Below are positions 25,916 to 33,462 of a DNA stretch of 64,000 bases, in pieces (the first letter of the stretch is position 1; each line of letters opens with the position of its first letter). Below the pieces are notes generated by a model. It was not told the DNA's origin and searched no databases. It saw only the letters and a program-made list of their open reading frames with translations. The translations under genes were made by a program, and so were the position numbers. The stretch is from the NCBI RefSeq assembly GCF_030687145.1, contig NZ_CP117460.1, positions 3,286,001 through 3,350,000 of the forward strand, read 5' to 3'. Source of the DNA: Pseudomonas sp. FP1742. GTDB taxonomy: Bacteria; Pseudomonadota; Gammaproteobacteria; Pseudomonadales; Pseudomonadaceae.

Positions 25916-28042
25916 CTACAACGTGTAGGAAATACCGACTTGCACGGTTCGTGGCGCACCCGGATAAGCGTAAACGTTGCCGAACGCGCCTTCTTCATAA
26001 TCGCGATCAAACAGATTTTTCACGTCAAGATTGAGCCGCACCTTGTCATTGATCTTGTAGAAGCCAAGCAAGTCGACAACGGTGTAGCTGCCCATCGAAA
26101 ACGCAGTGTTGGCGGTTTGTCCGGCGCGCTCGTCGACGTACTTGAATCCGGTGCCCAAGCCCAATCCCTTGAGGGTGCCGTCCTGGAACTCGTACATATT
26201 CAGCAGGCTGAAGCTGTTTTTCGGGATGTTCAGCAGCCGCGTGCCAGAGCGCAGTACGTTGTCTTTGGTCACTTCGGCATCGACATAGGCGTAGCCGCCA
26301 ATCACGCGCCATTCGGGAGTGAGGTTGCCGGCAACGTTGATGTCGAAACCACGGCTGCGCACTTCCCCGGCAGCAACGCTGAAAGTGGAATCGACAGGGT
26401 CGGTGGTCAGCACGTTACGCTTCTCGATCTGGTAGATCGCGGCATCGACACTCAACCGCTGATCCAGTGCTTGCCACTTGATACCCATTTCGTACGACTT
26501 GCCCTTCTCCGGCGCGAACCCTCCGCCGAGGCGGCTTGCGCCGGTGTTGGGCTTGAACGAGCGCGCGGTGTCGGCATAAACCGCTAATGTCTCGGTCAAA
26601 TCGTAGGTCACGCCGATACGCGGGGTCACTGCGTTATCACTCGCCTGCCAACTCTTGCCGCCCGGGACATAGGTTTCGTAGTCATGTTCGAAGCGTTCGA
26701 AACGCGCCCCTGCCAGCACCTTCAGTTTGTCGGTCAGTGCCAATTGATCCTGCACAAACGCGGCATAAGTTTTGAGGTTTTCCTTGTCGTGGGTCGGCGT
26801 ACGAGTCAGTGCCGGACGCGACTGGCCGTACACCGGATCGAAGATGTCGATCGGATACGCATCGACAGCACCGCTGGAGCGTTGAATGATCGACTTGTAG
26901 TCATAATCTTCGTACTCGATACCGGTGAGCAACGTGTGCTGCAAACCAGCGGTATCGAAATGGCCGGTCAGATTGAGCTGGGTATCCTTGTCGGTCCACT
27001 CCAGCTTGCGATAGTTGAAGTTGCGCCCCAAGGTGCGGCCGTCAGCGGCAATACCGTTGGCCTCGACTGCGTTGCCCTTGAGCGAACCATCGAGCCACTG
27101 GAAGCCACCACCCAACGTCCAGTCGTCATTGAGCATGTGCTCGAAACGCAGTTGCGCCATGTTGTTGTCGTTATGCAGTTTGCCAGCATCTTTTTCGCCG
27201 AAAAAACTGTCGCGAGAGGCGGTACCCGTCTGCCTCGGGTAACGTGTAAGGCCTCGATCCAAAGGCGCGTTGTTACGCATGAAATCGCCTTCGAAAATCA
27301 GCTTGGTCGCGTCGGTTGCCTGCCACGTGAGCACCGGAGTGATACCGTAGCGCTCGGTTTCGACGTGATCGCGGAAGGTGTCGCCGCCCTCGCCCACTAC
27401 GTTCAGTCGATAGGCCAGGCGCCCTTCTTCGTCGAGCGGGCCGGAAGCGTCCAGCGTGCCACGCTTCATGCCCTGATCGTTCAGTTGACTGCCCAAGGTG
27501 ACGGTGCGCTCGGGCAACGGCTGTTTGGAAACCACGTTGAACGTGCCCCCAGGATCACCCCGACCGTAGAGCATGGTTGCCGGACCGCGTAGCACTTCGA
27601 GTCGCTCAATAGTGTTGGCATCCGGCATGTTCGGATAACCGCGGTTGATCGGAAAACCGTTGCGATAAAACTCGCCAGTGGTGAAGCCACGAACGGTAAA
27701 CGTGGTCAAACCCTGTCCACCAAAATTGTTCGCTCGCCCCACACCCCCAGCGTAGTCCAGCGCCTCCTGCAAACGGGTGGCTCCCAGATCCTCGACCGCA
27801 TCTTTCGAGACCACACTGATCGATTGCGGGGTTTCGTGGATCGACGTGTCGGTGCGTGTGGCGCTGGCCGAGCGCGTAGCCAGATAACCCTGCACCGGGC
27901 CGTCCGCCCTTTCGTAATTCGCAGTACCGATAACATCGGTTGCGTCCAGCTCAAGCGTTGAGGGTGATACCTCCGTTTGTTCAGCCCATGAGGTAGACGA
28001 CAATGCTTGCAGCACACAAATGGAAAGCAGGGTTCGACGCAT
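25916..28042 (-). CDS. TonB-dependent siderophore receptor
   Basis: 708 aa outer-membrane receptor. Residues 1-20 are a signal peptide ending SSTSWA; a TonB-box-like DATDVIGT follows near residue 33; the plug has TPQSISVVSKDAVED and RLEVLRGPATMLYGRG; the rest is a 22-strand barrel ending GISYTL, lacking the usual terminal Phe. The class imports ferric hydroxamate or catecholate siderophores. No N-terminal signalling extension is present, so it is not a cell-surface-signalling receptor. A Fur-like site lies about 85 bases upstream of the start. It stands alone, without siderophore or ABC transporter genes, inside the accessory region. Confidence 0.93.
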   Translation of the reverse strand: MRRTLLSICVLQALSSTSWAEQTEVSPSTLELDATDVIGTANYERADGPVQGYLATRSASATRTDTSIHETPQSISVVSKDAVEDLGATRLQEALDYAGGVGRANNFGGQGLTTFTVRGFTTGEFYRNGFPINRGYPNMPDANTIERLEVLRGPATMLYGRGDPGGTFNVVSKQPLPERTVTLGSQLNDQGMKRGTLDASGPLDEEGRLAYRLNVVGEGGDTFRDHVETERYGITPVLTWQATDATKLIFEGDFMRNNAPLDRGLTRYPRQTGTASRDSFFGEKDAGKLHNDNNMAQLRFEHMLNDDWTLGGGFQWLDGSLKGNAVEANGIAADGRTLGRNFNYRKLEWTDKDTQLNLTGHFDTAGLQHTLLTGIEYEDYDYKSIIQRSSGAVDAYPIDIFDPVYGQSRPALTRTPTHDKENLKTYAAFVQDQLALTDKLKVLAGARFERFEHDYETYVPGGKSWQASDNAVTPRIGVTYDLTETLAVYADTARSFKPNTGASRLGGGFAPEKGKSYEMGIKWQALDQRLSVDAAIYQIEKRNVLTTDPVDSTFSVAAGEVRSRGFDINVAGNLTPEWRVIGGYAYVDAEVTKDNVLRSGTRLLNIPKNSFSLLNMYEFQDGTLKGLGLGTGFKYVDERAGQTANTAFSMGSYTVVDLLGFYKINDKVRLNLDVKNLFDRDYEEGAFGNVYAYPGAPRTVQVGISYTL

Positions 28043-28126
28043 GTAGAGAAAAACCTTTACGAATAGGCCAATGCAGGGAGTAAAACCGCCAAAAACTGCG
28101 GCGCATGCTATACAAAATCATTCGTA

Positions 28127-28146
28127 ATTAACACTGATTCCCATTA
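28127..28146 (-). promoter_or_regulatory. Fur-box-like site upstream of the siderophore receptor
   Basis: On the minus strand this reads TAATGGGAATCAGTGTTAAT, close to the Fur pattern of AT-rich NAT-type repeats around GAATCA. Its position suits iron repression of the receptor gene. Match judged by eye. Confidence 0.45.
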
Positions 28147-28261
28147 ACGTGGAAAAACAATCATCGCTAAAGTCATCACTTCATTGAAGCAATGGCCATT
28201 GCAGCATCACCCGCGCCACGGCCGAGATCATCCAGCGCTGCCGACATTGGCGGTGTAGCCG

Positions 28262-28457
28262 ATGACGACGAGCATACTCAGGAAGTCGTTTGATGATGCC
28301 CGCGAGGTTTGCCGGCATTCCAAAGGCTGATTTTCAAATGCGCGTACGGGCGAAGGCCGCGACGGATAAGGAAGAATCGACAGGCAACATTCGTGCTGCA
28401 CGCGATCAACTTGGGCACACCACCGTAGGCATGACAGAGAAGACGCCCACAAAATGA
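28262..28457 (+). pseudogene. C-terminal fragment of a tyrosine recombinase, frameshifted
   Basis: ATG 28262 reads MTTSILRKSFDDAREVCRHS, then a one-base shift leads into ADFQMRVRAKAATDKEESTG and ARDQLGHTTVGMTEKTPTK, ending at 28457. The last part is the integrase C-terminus, but the catalytic Tyr segment after GMTE is lost. It matches the remnant at 31023 over most of its length, including ARDQLGHTTV. Confidence 0.7.
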
Positions 28458-28541
28458 CCAGTTGCTCAAGTGCTGCCCAAAGTGGCCGACAACTGTAGTG
28501 GCCACATGTCTCGCCATCCCACCCGTTTAATTGGAGCTTCA

Positions 28542-28982
28542 ATGATGTACAAGAGGGTCACCGGTGTATTTTGTCTGCTCTTGAGCGGCTGTTCGCTTTA
28601 CCCTCATACCAAGAGTGATTTGCTGAGCATAGGAACCGCGAGCCCGGAATATTGCTTGGCGCAAGACCGTGGACAAGTAGAAGAACGAGTCCAGAATTAT
28701 CTGAATCATTGCTTTCACGCAAAGAATATCGCCCTGCCGAATGGTGCATATATCGTCGAATCGACTAGATTGGATCTAAATAAAACGGCAGAGAAAACCG
28801 ACATGGTTTTGTTCGGACCGACCATTTACGGTGATCAGTACTATCTAAATATTGTCGTCTCCGGAAAAAATCCAGCCTGCAAAACGACGATGACTGCTGT
28901 CGCCGCCAATTGGGTTTTCAAACGAAATTTTGAAAAACTGGTTGAAAGTGCCAATGGTGGAGACCCTTGGTGTCCGCTCTGA
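28542..28982 (+). CDS. Predicted lipoprotein, unknown function (146 aa)
   Basis: Lipobox LLLSGC at residues 13-18 after a short charged/hydrophobic start (MMYKRVTGVFCLLLSGC), so it is expected to be lipid-anchored. The mature part has several Cys and a beta-rich look (MVLFGPTIYGDQYYLNIVVS), with no recognised domain. The ribosome site GGAG precedes ATG 28542. It overlaps the minus-strand frame at 28845 by about 140 bases, so at most one of the two 3' ends is likely genuine. Located in the accessory region. Confidence 0.6.
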   Translation: MMYKRVTGVFCLLLSGCSLYPHTKSDLLSIGTASPEYCLAQDRGQVEERVQNYLNHCFHAKNIALPNGAYIVESTRLDLNKTAEKTDMVLFGPTIYGDQYYLNIVVSGKNPACKTTMTAVAANWVFKRNFEKLVESANGGDPWCPL

Positions 28983-29129
28983 TTCCTGATTTACGCGGCG
29001 TGTGCTGGTAGTCGGCCAAGGGTTGAAGTCGAAGCCATGTTTATATCCCGCTTTCGGCGAGGAGGACTGACAGCCGCAAATCAGAAGTGGCAAGACGATC
29101 ACGCAGGCGATCCTGGTCTTTTTGTGCAA
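28845..29129 (-). CDS. Possible small lipoprotein frame (TTG start), doubtful
   Basis: Starting at a TTG (29129) the frame gives LHKKTRIACVIVLPLLICGC, a convincing lipoprotein signal with lipobox LICGC, then SSSPKAGYKHGFDFNPWPTT and a low-complexity tail. The last part runs antisense over the 28542 gene, so the true 3' end may be lost or shifted. No clear ribosome site. Could be a relic. Confidence 0.35.
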   Translation of the reverse strand: MHKKTRIACVIVLPLLICGCQSSSPKAGYKHGFDFNPWPTTSTRRVNQESERTPRVSTIGTFNQFFKISFENPIGGDSSHRRFAGWIFSGDDNI

Positions 29130-29202
29130 TGCTGAGGCGCGAAAAAAACCTCTTTGAGCCTCACGCTCAGAGGCTCTGAGGGCGTTGGGAATCTTGGACA
29201 AT

Positions 29203-29234
29203 AAAAAGCCCGGCACAGTAACCGGGCTTTCTTT
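29203..29234. terminator. Bidirectional rho-independent terminator
   Basis: Stem AAAGCCCGG (29205-29213) and CCGGGCTTT (29222-29230), with T runs on both strands. It separates the lipoprotein genes from the PixA-type gene. A second hairpin, GAGCCTC/GAGGCTC at 29156-29176, lacks a close T run. Confidence 0.8.
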
Positions 29235-29315
29235 AAGGGGTTGCACTGAAACAGCTAAATAAGTTGTTACAGGAATACTTATATAGCGGCCCTAGCACTG
29301 CCCTAGTCAACCCTT

Positions 29316-29723
29316 CTACTGCGATTGTTTTACAATAAAAAGAAATGGATCAAAACTCATCGTGTGCTTCCCATCCATTAGCAGTTCCACGCTGTACTGC
29401 ACTTTAGCACCAACATCCGTATCATTGACGCGGCCTTGCCAGTAAGTTCGTCCTTGACTAGGCGTCTTCTGAGGCAAACAGATTTTATCGTTAATCATGT
29501 TGCCAGTAAAATTATTAATTTCGACTTGGTTTTCAGCTACAACACCAACGACACTCCAGCTGATGAGCTGCCCGTTAGAACAAGCAGTAACCAGCTCATC
29601 ATTACCTTCATAACTAGACCCAGAGTTCTTGTTGTTATCTATCAAATACACATTACTGCTCAGATCATTTGTTGCCAGTGCATTCTCAACATCAACCACA
29701 ATCAAAACACTAATATCTTTCAT
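29316..29723 (-). CDS. AidA/PixA-family inclusion-body-like protein
   Basis: 135 aa. MKDISVLIVVDVENALATND starts it, followed by SNVYLIDNNKN and LVTACSNGQLISWSV, the block pattern of PixA (Xenorhabdus inclusion protein) and AidA (quorum-regulated protein of Burkholderia and Ralstonia). The start at 29723 has AAGGAG eight bases upstream; a start 7 codons earlier is less likely. AT-rich, unlike its surroundings, with TATAAT at 29762-29767 as a candidate -10. AT content and setting point to horizontal acquisition. The function of the family is unresolved; a role in host association or contact is suggested for some members. Confidence 0.8.
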   Translation of the reverse strand: MKDISVLIVVDVENALATNDLSSNVYLIDNNKNSGSSYEGNDELVTACSNGQLISWSVVGVVAENQVEINNFTGNMINDKICLPQKTPSQGRTYWQGRVNDTDVGAKVQYSVELLMDGKHTMSFDPFLFIVKQSQ

Positions 29724-30149
29724 CACAATACTCCTTTTGTGCAATTTACCCGCCTACTTCCATTATACAATCCAGACGGAAACCTGAGAGTAGCACTGGT
29801 TTTTTTAAAGTAAAGCCGACCTTCAGTTATGAAATGTTGAGCGCCGCCATATTTTTGGCTAAATCACTCCATCATCGACAAAACTCTACACACATCAGAA
29901 TGCAACTTATTGATATTCAATAAATAAATTAAGAAGCCGCGTGGTTCGTCGATATGGACGCAAGAACTGCGGAGCATTGTACTGCCGGCTTTTCAGTGTC
30001 CAAACCCTCCGTTAGACCGCCCTAGCTGCGGTGAAACTTGCCGAATCAAGTCGGCTACAGCAGCACTCCCAGCTCGGAGCAATGGGTTGGCTGAGCCGAA
30101 AACGAAAAAGCCTGACACAGTGGCCGGGCTCATTAACTAGAAGTAATCA

Positions 30150-30347
30150 TCAGGGCTTAGGGTGTTCGCTCGACACCGAATTGTTGGCATCCACATCAGC
30201 CATTTCTTCATCAACAGGCGCTTCGTCGTCCGGCGGCAGCGGAACCTCAGGTTCATTCCGCTTAGGATCATGGCCCGTTTCGTTGTCCGTTGTGCGCGTT
30301 ACTTCCTGTTGTGATCTGTTCCCTGGTGCATTCTCGTCAATGTCCAT
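30150..30347 (-). CDS. Small acidic hypothetical protein (65 aa)
   Basis: MDIDENAPGNRSQQEVTR and the rest are highly acidic and proline-rich (EVPLPPDDEAPVDEEMADVD), probably disordered. ACGGAGAG precedes the ATG at 30347. It starts 14 bases after the stop of the gene at 30361, so the two look like an operon. A terminator-like stem AGCC...GGCT with T run follows at about 30107-30130 on the minus strand. No family recognised. Confidence 0.45.
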   Translation of the reverse strand: MDIDENAPGNRSQQEVTRTTDNETGHDPKRNEPEVPLPPDDEAPVDEEMADVDANNSVSSEHPKP

Positions 30348-30360
30348 GCTGGCTCTCCGT

Positions 30361-30870
30361 TCAGAGGCACGGGATATCCATGCTTAAAAATATGAGGCGG
30401 TAGCACATTATGAGTGCCGGGCAGTGGACGAATGGCGGGCAATGAAAACCCGTCTCGATGGCCGGGTTCAGGGTTTCGTGTGCGTTTCGCGTTACTTGTG
30501 CACTATGGGAAAAGTACGCACAAACCCCGTCACGTGCCGCCTCTTCATCTTTTTCCGAGTGAATGACCTGCCATACCGGCTGTTGCGCCTGAATATCCAC
30601 TTCCTTGATGACTTCTTTTAGGGACTCCCACAGGTCGAGCCAGTCACGCGTCCAGTTCTTCGGATCGATCGTCACGCCGAAGAAGGTTTTCATCTCGGCG
30701 GTGATCCGGGCCGGCCCCCACTCTGCCGTCCCGACTACCTCGCCCTTGTAAGATTGCAGGGCTAGGGTCACCAGGTACTGAGCCTTCACGCGCTTGGCTG
30801 ATGTCAGGTCTGGCAACTCGGCCTTGGCAGTGATCAGCAGTACCGCATTCATTACGTGGCTCATGGTCAT
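30361..30870 (-). CDS. Hypothetical protein (169 aa)
   Basis: No family recognised. A short hydrophobic start (MNAVLLITAKAELPDLTSAK) leads to an alpha-helical, charged centre (WTRDWLDLWESLKEVIKEVD) and a Cys-rich tail. Several start codons are possible (30870, 30864, 30852) and none has a clear ribosome site. It heads a probable two-gene operon with the small gene at 30347. Sits between recombinase remnants, so it is likely island cargo. Confidence 0.5.
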   Translation of the reverse strand: MTMSHVMNAVLLITAKAELPDLTSAKRVKAQYLVTLALQSYKGEVVGTAEWGPARITAEMKTFFGVTIDPKNWTRDWLDLWESLKEVIKEVDIQAQQPVWQVIHSEKDEEAARDGVCAYFSHSAQVTRNAHETLNPAIETGFHCPPFVHCPALIMCYRLIFLSMDIPCL

Positions 30871-31022
30871 CGCTGGGTGATAGAGGTAGTGCCCGAACTG
30901 CTGGACTTGGAGCCTCTCACGCAGTTGCGGAGATGGCTCCGCGGTAGAACCGGTGATCAGTCCAGCGATGGTTTGACCATCGGTGGTGATCCGCCGGCTC
31001 CCCTGGAAACACGTCTCTGGCC

Positions 31023-31595
31023 AACCCCTGCGCTGGCATCAAGGGCAACAAAGAGACGGGGCGTGACACATACGTCGAGGATGAGCTCTTCAAGCGCATG
31101 CACGACAAGGCTGATGTAGTCTTGCAAGACGCCATGGACTTGGCATATCTGACCGGCCAACGTGTGACTTACACGCGACTGATGGACGAACGGGATGTCC
31201 GCGACGGACAAATCTGGGTGCTTCAGGGAAAAAAGAAGGCCAAGCGGCGAATAGAAGTAACCGGTGAGCTGAAGGTTTTGATTGATCGAATCATGTCCCG
31301 AAAATCAGAACACAAGGTCCGCTCGACCCGGCTGATCGTTACTGATCGTTACAGAGGATGGCACACCAATGACGGTGGCGATGTTGCGGAGAAGGTTTGA
31401 TTTGGCCAGAGAAGCGGCCGGTGTTGCGAAGTCTGCATTTCAGATGCGGGATTTACGCGCCAAGGCAGGTACGGATAAAGCCGAATCGATTGGTGACATC
31501 ATGCAGGCGAGAGATCAACTTGGGCATACGACCGTGGTTATGACGAGCAATACATCCGGAATCGCCTAGGCAAGAAAGTTACTCCAACCAAGTGA
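31023..31595 (+). pseudogene. Tyrosine recombinase (integrase), 3' two-thirds, with two frameshifts
   Basis: The first frame reads NPCAGIKGNKETGRDTYVED then DAMDLAYLTGQRV, the catalytic-domain entry of a DNA breaking-rejoining enzyme. A shift near 31369 continues as MLRRRFDLAREAAGVAKSAF, FQMRDLRAKAGTDKAE and ARDQLGHTTVVMT. A missing base near 31545 then hides the final EQYIRNRLGKKVTPTK, which holds the nucleophilic Tyr and a stop at 31595. No N-terminal arm-binding domain remains, so it is inactive. It ends about 80 bases from tRNA-Leu, the usual position of an island integrase. Confidence 0.85.
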
Positions 31596-31630
31596 ATTGC
31601 GGACCAACTCCAAAATAGAAAACCAGAAAC

Positions 31631-31672
31631 AATCAAGGGTTTGCATCAGCTTTCGCTCGCAAACCCTTGATT
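31631..31672 (-). terminator. Strong hairpin terminator at the tRNA-Leu 3' side
   Basis: Perfect 14-bp inverted repeat AATCAAGGGTTTGC (31631-31644) and GCAAACCCTTGATT (31659-31672), placed just after the tRNA-Leu CCA end in transcription order. Confidence 0.8.
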
Positions 31673-31677
31673 TAAGA

Positions 31678-31764
31678 TGGTGCCCGAAGCCGGAATCGAA
31701 CCGGCACGCCCTTACGAGCGGGGGATTTTAAGTCCCATGCGTCTACCAGTTTCGCCATTCGGGC
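31678..31764 (-). tRNA. tRNA-Leu(UAA)
   Basis: On the minus strand it begins GCCCGAATGGCG and ends GGTTCGATTCCGG then CTTCGGGCACCA. The anticodon loop ACTTAAAATC gives anticodon TAA. The long variable arm (class II) and encoded CCA are present; 87 nt in all. A promoter-like TTGCTT-17-TATATT lies upstream at about 31838-31866. tRNA-Leu genes are frequent integration sites, and an integrase remnant ends next to it. Confidence 0.97.
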
Positions 31765-31911
31765 GGTAGCGCGGTGAAGCAGTCTGGAGACTGACCAGTT
31801 ACGACCTGGCAGTTCTGACGCTTGTGCAACAGAGGGGGAAATATATACATCCCGCCCCGGTGAAGCAAGTTCGCAAGGATCCTTTTCAAGACTAAATCTT
31901 GCAGGACCGAG

Positions 31912-31950
31912 GAAATAAAAAAGCTCCGTAGATCATGGATCTACGGAGCT
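31912..31950 (-). terminator. Terminator between tRNA-Cys and tRNA-Leu
   Basis: Perfect stem AGCTCCGTAGATC/GATCTACGGAGCT with a loop of 3, followed in minus-strand reading by TTTTTT. It shows that the two tRNA genes are transcribed separately. Confidence 0.85.
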
Positions 31951-31959
31951 CGTTTAAAG

Positions 31960-32033
31960 TGGAGGCCGAAGTCGGAATCGAACCGGCGTAGGTGGATTTG
32001 CAATCCACTGCATAACCATTTTGCTATTCGGCC
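31960..32033 (-). tRNA. tRNA-Cys(GCA)
   Basis: Minus-strand gene from GGCCGAATAGCAAAATGG to GACTTCGGCCTCCA; the anticodon stem-loop GGATTGCAAATCC gives GCA. 74 nt with CCA. In many Pseudomonas it follows tRNA-Gly and pgsA, which are not seen here; 32034-32256 shows no gene. Confidence 0.97.
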
Positions 32034-32256
32034 TCAAACATCTGATGTTCTGTAGCTCAACATCAAACGTGTAAACTTGCACCTGGAAACAAGATTCTAA
32101 TCTAGCTTCCAACCCTTTGAAATCTAAGGGGTTTTCGGCTTCCTGAATCAGGAATGGACGCAATTCTGGACTGGTTCGAAAGGCATGTCAAGAACTGGAA
32201 GAAAATAATTCCAGATGCGCTATCGCGGGAACGTCCATCTTTTGATCTTGTGCTCT

Positions 32257-33165
32257 TCAATGACCAACCGCCACTGCTCGTTGCAACCGCTGCCGATACT
32301 CGCTGGGCGTCTCGTGCATTTCGTGGCGGAAGTGCCGATTGAAATTCGACAAGTTGGCGTACCCCACTTCAAAACAGATATTGGCCACGCTGAAGCTGCT
32401 TTGCGCCAGCAAACGGCAGGCGCGCTGGACTCGCAGTTTGCGCGTGAGGTCGACGAAGGTATGGCCGGTGGCGCGCTTGAAGAATTTGGAGAAGGCCGGT
32501 TCGTTCATGTCCAGGCGCTGGGCGATGACAGACATGCGCAACTCATCGGCGAGGTCGTTCAGGATGTAGTCGAAGACAATGCTCATGCGCTGGGCTGTCA
32601 ACGCGTCGAGCATAGGCGCGTATTGCAGGCTGGCAAGCGTTTGTCTCTCGCTGTCGGGGGCCGAAGCCAGCAACTGCAACAATGACAGGAACAGGCACAA
32701 CCGCTGCAATCCGTGGCACTGGCCGATCTCTTCCAGCAGTCGAGCCGCTTCCTTGCGGGTATTGCCATGAAATTCGATGCCCTGCGCCGCCAGGCGAAAC
32801 AGGTTTTGCAACTCGCTGAGTTCAGGGAATTTGTCGCGCAGTTGCATCAGCATCTGGCCATCGAATTGCAACACCACGTCACGGCCGGTGATCACCTCTC
32901 CCTTGCCCAGGTCGCTGATCCAGTCATGAGGCAGGCCAGGGCCGATCAAGGCGACATGACCGGCCTCGAATACGCCGATGTAGTCACCAGCCAACAGCCG
33001 TCCGCTGCCTTCGCGGATCAGGTGGATCTCGAATTCCGGATGATGGTTCCAGCGCGCCAGGTCGAAGGGATAGTCGTGCTCATACCAACGAAAGCTGTGC
33101 TGGGGCTCGTTGAGAATGACTTCAAGCGCTGGCGGCTTGTCTGCGGTTGCGTGATGGTTCATCAC
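32257..33165 (-). CDS. mtlR: AraC-family regulator, MtlR-like
   Basis: 302 aa. An N-terminal cupin-like ligand domain (residues 20-110, HPEFEIHLIREGSGRLLAGD) leads to the C-terminal double HTH (residues 195-290) with DLADELRMSVIAQRLDMNEP and ANICFEVGYANLSNFNRHF. It resembles MtlR, the activator of the mannitol/sorbitol/arabitol operon of P. fluorescens, and sits divergently from mtlE. A perfect 13-bp inverted repeat lies in the intergenic region. The name rests on context and resemblance. Confidence 0.8.
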   Translation of the reverse strand: MMNHHATADKPPALEVILNEPQHSFRWYEHDYPFDLARWNHHPEFEIHLIREGSGRLLAGDYIGVFEAGHVALIGPGLPHDWISDLGKGEVITGRDVVLQFDGQMLMQLRDKFPELSELQNLFRLAAQGIEFHGNTRKEAARLLEEIGQCHGLQRLCLFLSLLQLLASAPDSERQTLASLQYAPMLDALTAQRMSIVFDYILNDLADELRMSVIAQRLDMNEPAFSKFFKRATGHTFVDLTRKLRVQRACRLLAQSSFSVANICFEVGYANLSNFNRHFRHEMHETPSEYRQRLQRAVAVGH

Positions 33166-33292
33166 CCGGGCGATTCCGTTTTTGTTGGTTTTATCAAGGT
33201 ACCGCGAAGCATGGGACGAGTCGAAGTCTCAGGACGCTGACATGAGACTCGCACTAGCGACGCCCGGTGCCTAGCGCGCTATATGGCGCCCG

Positions 33293-33327
33293 CTGATACT
33301 TTTTTTCCACGGTCAAAAAAGTATCAG
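33293..33327. promoter_or_regulatory. Perfect 13-bp inverted repeat, likely MtlR operator
   Basis: CTGATACTTTTTT and AAAAAAGTATCAG face each other across a 9-base centre, about 136 bases before mtlE. Position and symmetry suggest the AraC-regulator binding site, though a strong hairpin in RNA is also possible. Confidence 0.55.
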
Positions 33328-33462
33328 TGGCGTGTGTGCCGTTCATTTGTTCGTCGCTTGGGTAGCTGCAATCCTGTGGTCATCCCGTGGCGGCTATGAC
33401 CGCTCCGTGGACTACAACAACAATAAAGCTTCTGCCGCCCCAGGCGCAGAGCGGAGAACACG

